A DNA stretch of 64,000 bases. It comes from Girardinichthys multiradiatus (taxonomy: Eukaryota > Chordata > Actinopteri > Cyprinodontiformes > Goodeidae). This document shows, piece after piece, positions 62,654-64,000 of this stretch (positions are counted from its first letter, which is position 1; each line of letters begins with the position of its first letter). The position numbers and the translations under genes are program-made. The DNA lies in NCBI RefSeq assembly GCF_021462225.1, contig NC_061804.1:14690005-14754004 (forward strand), read 5' to 3'. Below the pieces are notes generated by a model. That model had not been told where the DNA came from and did no database searches. It saw nothing but the letters and a program-made list of their open reading frames with translations.

Positions 62654-63504
62654 AACACGGTGTAAATACCTTAAACCCAGCAGAGGTGGCTATGGTTGTA
62701 AACGATCCAATAGGCTACTGTCACAAGTGTTTAGGGGACAAAAACTGGAATTTAATTGTTATTTTTCTTGACTTCTTTTAGGAAAACAGCCGTTTAGTTA
62801 ACTGCAATGTATTATATCAAAGACATGGTAAACTAAGATTATTTATTTATTGTTCTTTTTTAAATTTAAGGTAGCTTAAGCTTAGTATTTGACACTAAGT
62901 GATTGATAATTTCTTTATTACAGGAATATCTGATCTGAAGATGCAACTGTTTTGTTGGAAAAGAAAAAGGCTTTTAGCTGATGATAAGAATTCCAAAAAG
63001 TTTGAAACTGGACCATTTAAATGGACTTGCATCAGCATAAAATTAACAACATAAACTGAGACTGCTAAACTTTATCTGTCACAAAGTTTGTTGTAGTTTG
63101 GACATAGCAAGTATCCCATTTAATACTAACACATCTTTCTATTAATGGGTCTTTATCGGCATGTATCTGTGGGTTCACTCCTCTGAAATGAGGCTGTGAA
63201 CTGTTTCCATTAACATCTGAGGTTAATAAAGAATGATGGTGGGTTTTAATTTTCAAGCAACAACATCTATGCTAGTATGACGGATTCTCACGATACTCGA
63301 AATATCATATTTTTAGGCTTAGCTCCTCGTTCTGCCACCCAGCCAACTAATTAAAATGCAGGAAATTATCTAAATTTTAAAAAACCCAACTGAAGGCCCA
63401 ACGGAAGAATAAGTTCAATTGTTTTGGTGCTTGTGCGCCCTTCCTTCAAATGCTGCACTGGGCAACTGCCCATATGGTCCATATCACAAGCCATGACTGA
63501 TTAC
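62651..63504. other. Intron sequence, nothing recognised
   Basis: AT-rich, no element boundary or coding motif. Confidence 0.4.
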
Positions 63505-64000
63505 AAGTGAATTCAAATTCAATTCAATTCGAAAATAATTTATTAATCCCAAAGGGAAATTAAATGTTGTTGTAGCTCATTATCTAGGTTTCTTCAAAGA
63601 GCCGTTGTATATGCTGATGGCTGTGGGCAGAAAGGATCTCCTGTAGCGCTCCGTCGTACAGCAGATCTGAAGAAGCCTCTGACTGAAGACACTGTTGTTG
63701 TACAACAGTCTCATGAAGAGGATGCTCAGGGTTCTCCATAATGTTCTTCATTTTATGAAGAATCCTTCTTTCCCCAATGATCTCCAGAGGTTCCAGAGGA
63801 GTCCCCAGAACAGAGCCAGCCTTCTTTATTAGCTTGTTGAGCTTTTTTAAGTCCCTGGCTCTGATGCTGCTTCCCCAGCAGATGATGGCAGAAGAGATCA
63901 CGCTTTCCACAACAGACTTAAGAAGACATGCAGCATCTTGCCGCAAACACCAAAGGACCTAAGCTTCCTCAAGAAGTACAGTCTGCTCTGTCCCTTCTTG
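63505..64000 (-). mobile_element. Rex1-like LINE, 3' end, runs off the window
   Basis: Tail TTCAAATTCAATTCAATTCG and TTTATTAATCCCAAAGGG precede a minus-strand ORF2 C-terminus (63584-63946). It contains SAIICWGSSIRARDLKKLNK, AGSVLGTPLEPLE and LLYDGALQEI and stops after RLFEET. A frame break lies near 63920. The rest of ORF2 lies beyond 64000, so completeness cannot be judged. The tail is nearly identical to 23528-23670. Confidence 0.85.

Overview
The window is vertebrate nuclear DNA, almost certainly from a ray-finned fish. It is AT-rich and intronic, with (TA)n, (CA)n and (CT)n microsatellites. Its transposon load is typical of teleosts: many Tc1-like elements, a hAT element, L2-type and Rex1-like LINEs, a DIRS-like element, a tRNA-like SINE and an endogenous retrovirus. 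There is no bacterial-style gene organisation. No rRNA or tRNA gene and no CRISPR array was seen.

The only host gene I can support is on the minus strand. Three short exons at 57672-57845, 29881-29918 and 1866-1955 encode consecutive pieces of one Ser/Thr kinase domain. Splice phases match at both junctions and consensus splice sites are present. The protein matches the STK32 (YANK) family, most like STK32B or STK32A, and carries the family's DFN in place of DFG. The rest of the window is intron: two introns of about 27.8 and 27.9 kb plus flanks.

Layout. 1-1310: decayed DIRS-like tyrosine-recombinase retrotransposon. 1866-1955: kinase exon. 2260-21541: broken endogenous retrovirus on the minus strand, with LTRs at 2260-3447 and 20029-21541 and gag, pro, pol and env remnants between. 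Its leader is interrupted by a 7.67 kb hAT element (11293-18961) with a perfect 8-bp target duplication. Inside the hAT, three different Tc1 elements sit end to end beside a (TA)n tract. 22590-29280: Tc1 relics, a Rex1-like LINE tail and a Tc1 element split by a LINE reverse-transcriptase fragment. 29881-29918: kinase exon. 32283-56675: four more copies of one Tc1 family (called D here), three with an intact 334-codon transposase, plus L2 and Rex1-like fragments, a solo gypsy-like LTR, a TTAGGG-like repeat and a SINE. 57672-57845: kinase exon. 58003-64000: Tc1 relics, a Sleeping Beauty-like non-autonomous element and a Rex1-like LINE running off the end.

The mobile elements form a readable insertion history: retrovirus, then hAT into retrovirus, then Tc1 elements into hAT; and L2, then Tc1-D into the L2 tail. 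The most unusual items are the retroviral Env with an F-protein-like layout, the LINE fragment caught in a Tc1 inverted repeat, the end-to-end Tc1 cluster, and the near-identical intact Tc1-D copies. Family names come from motif recognition by eye, without database searches.
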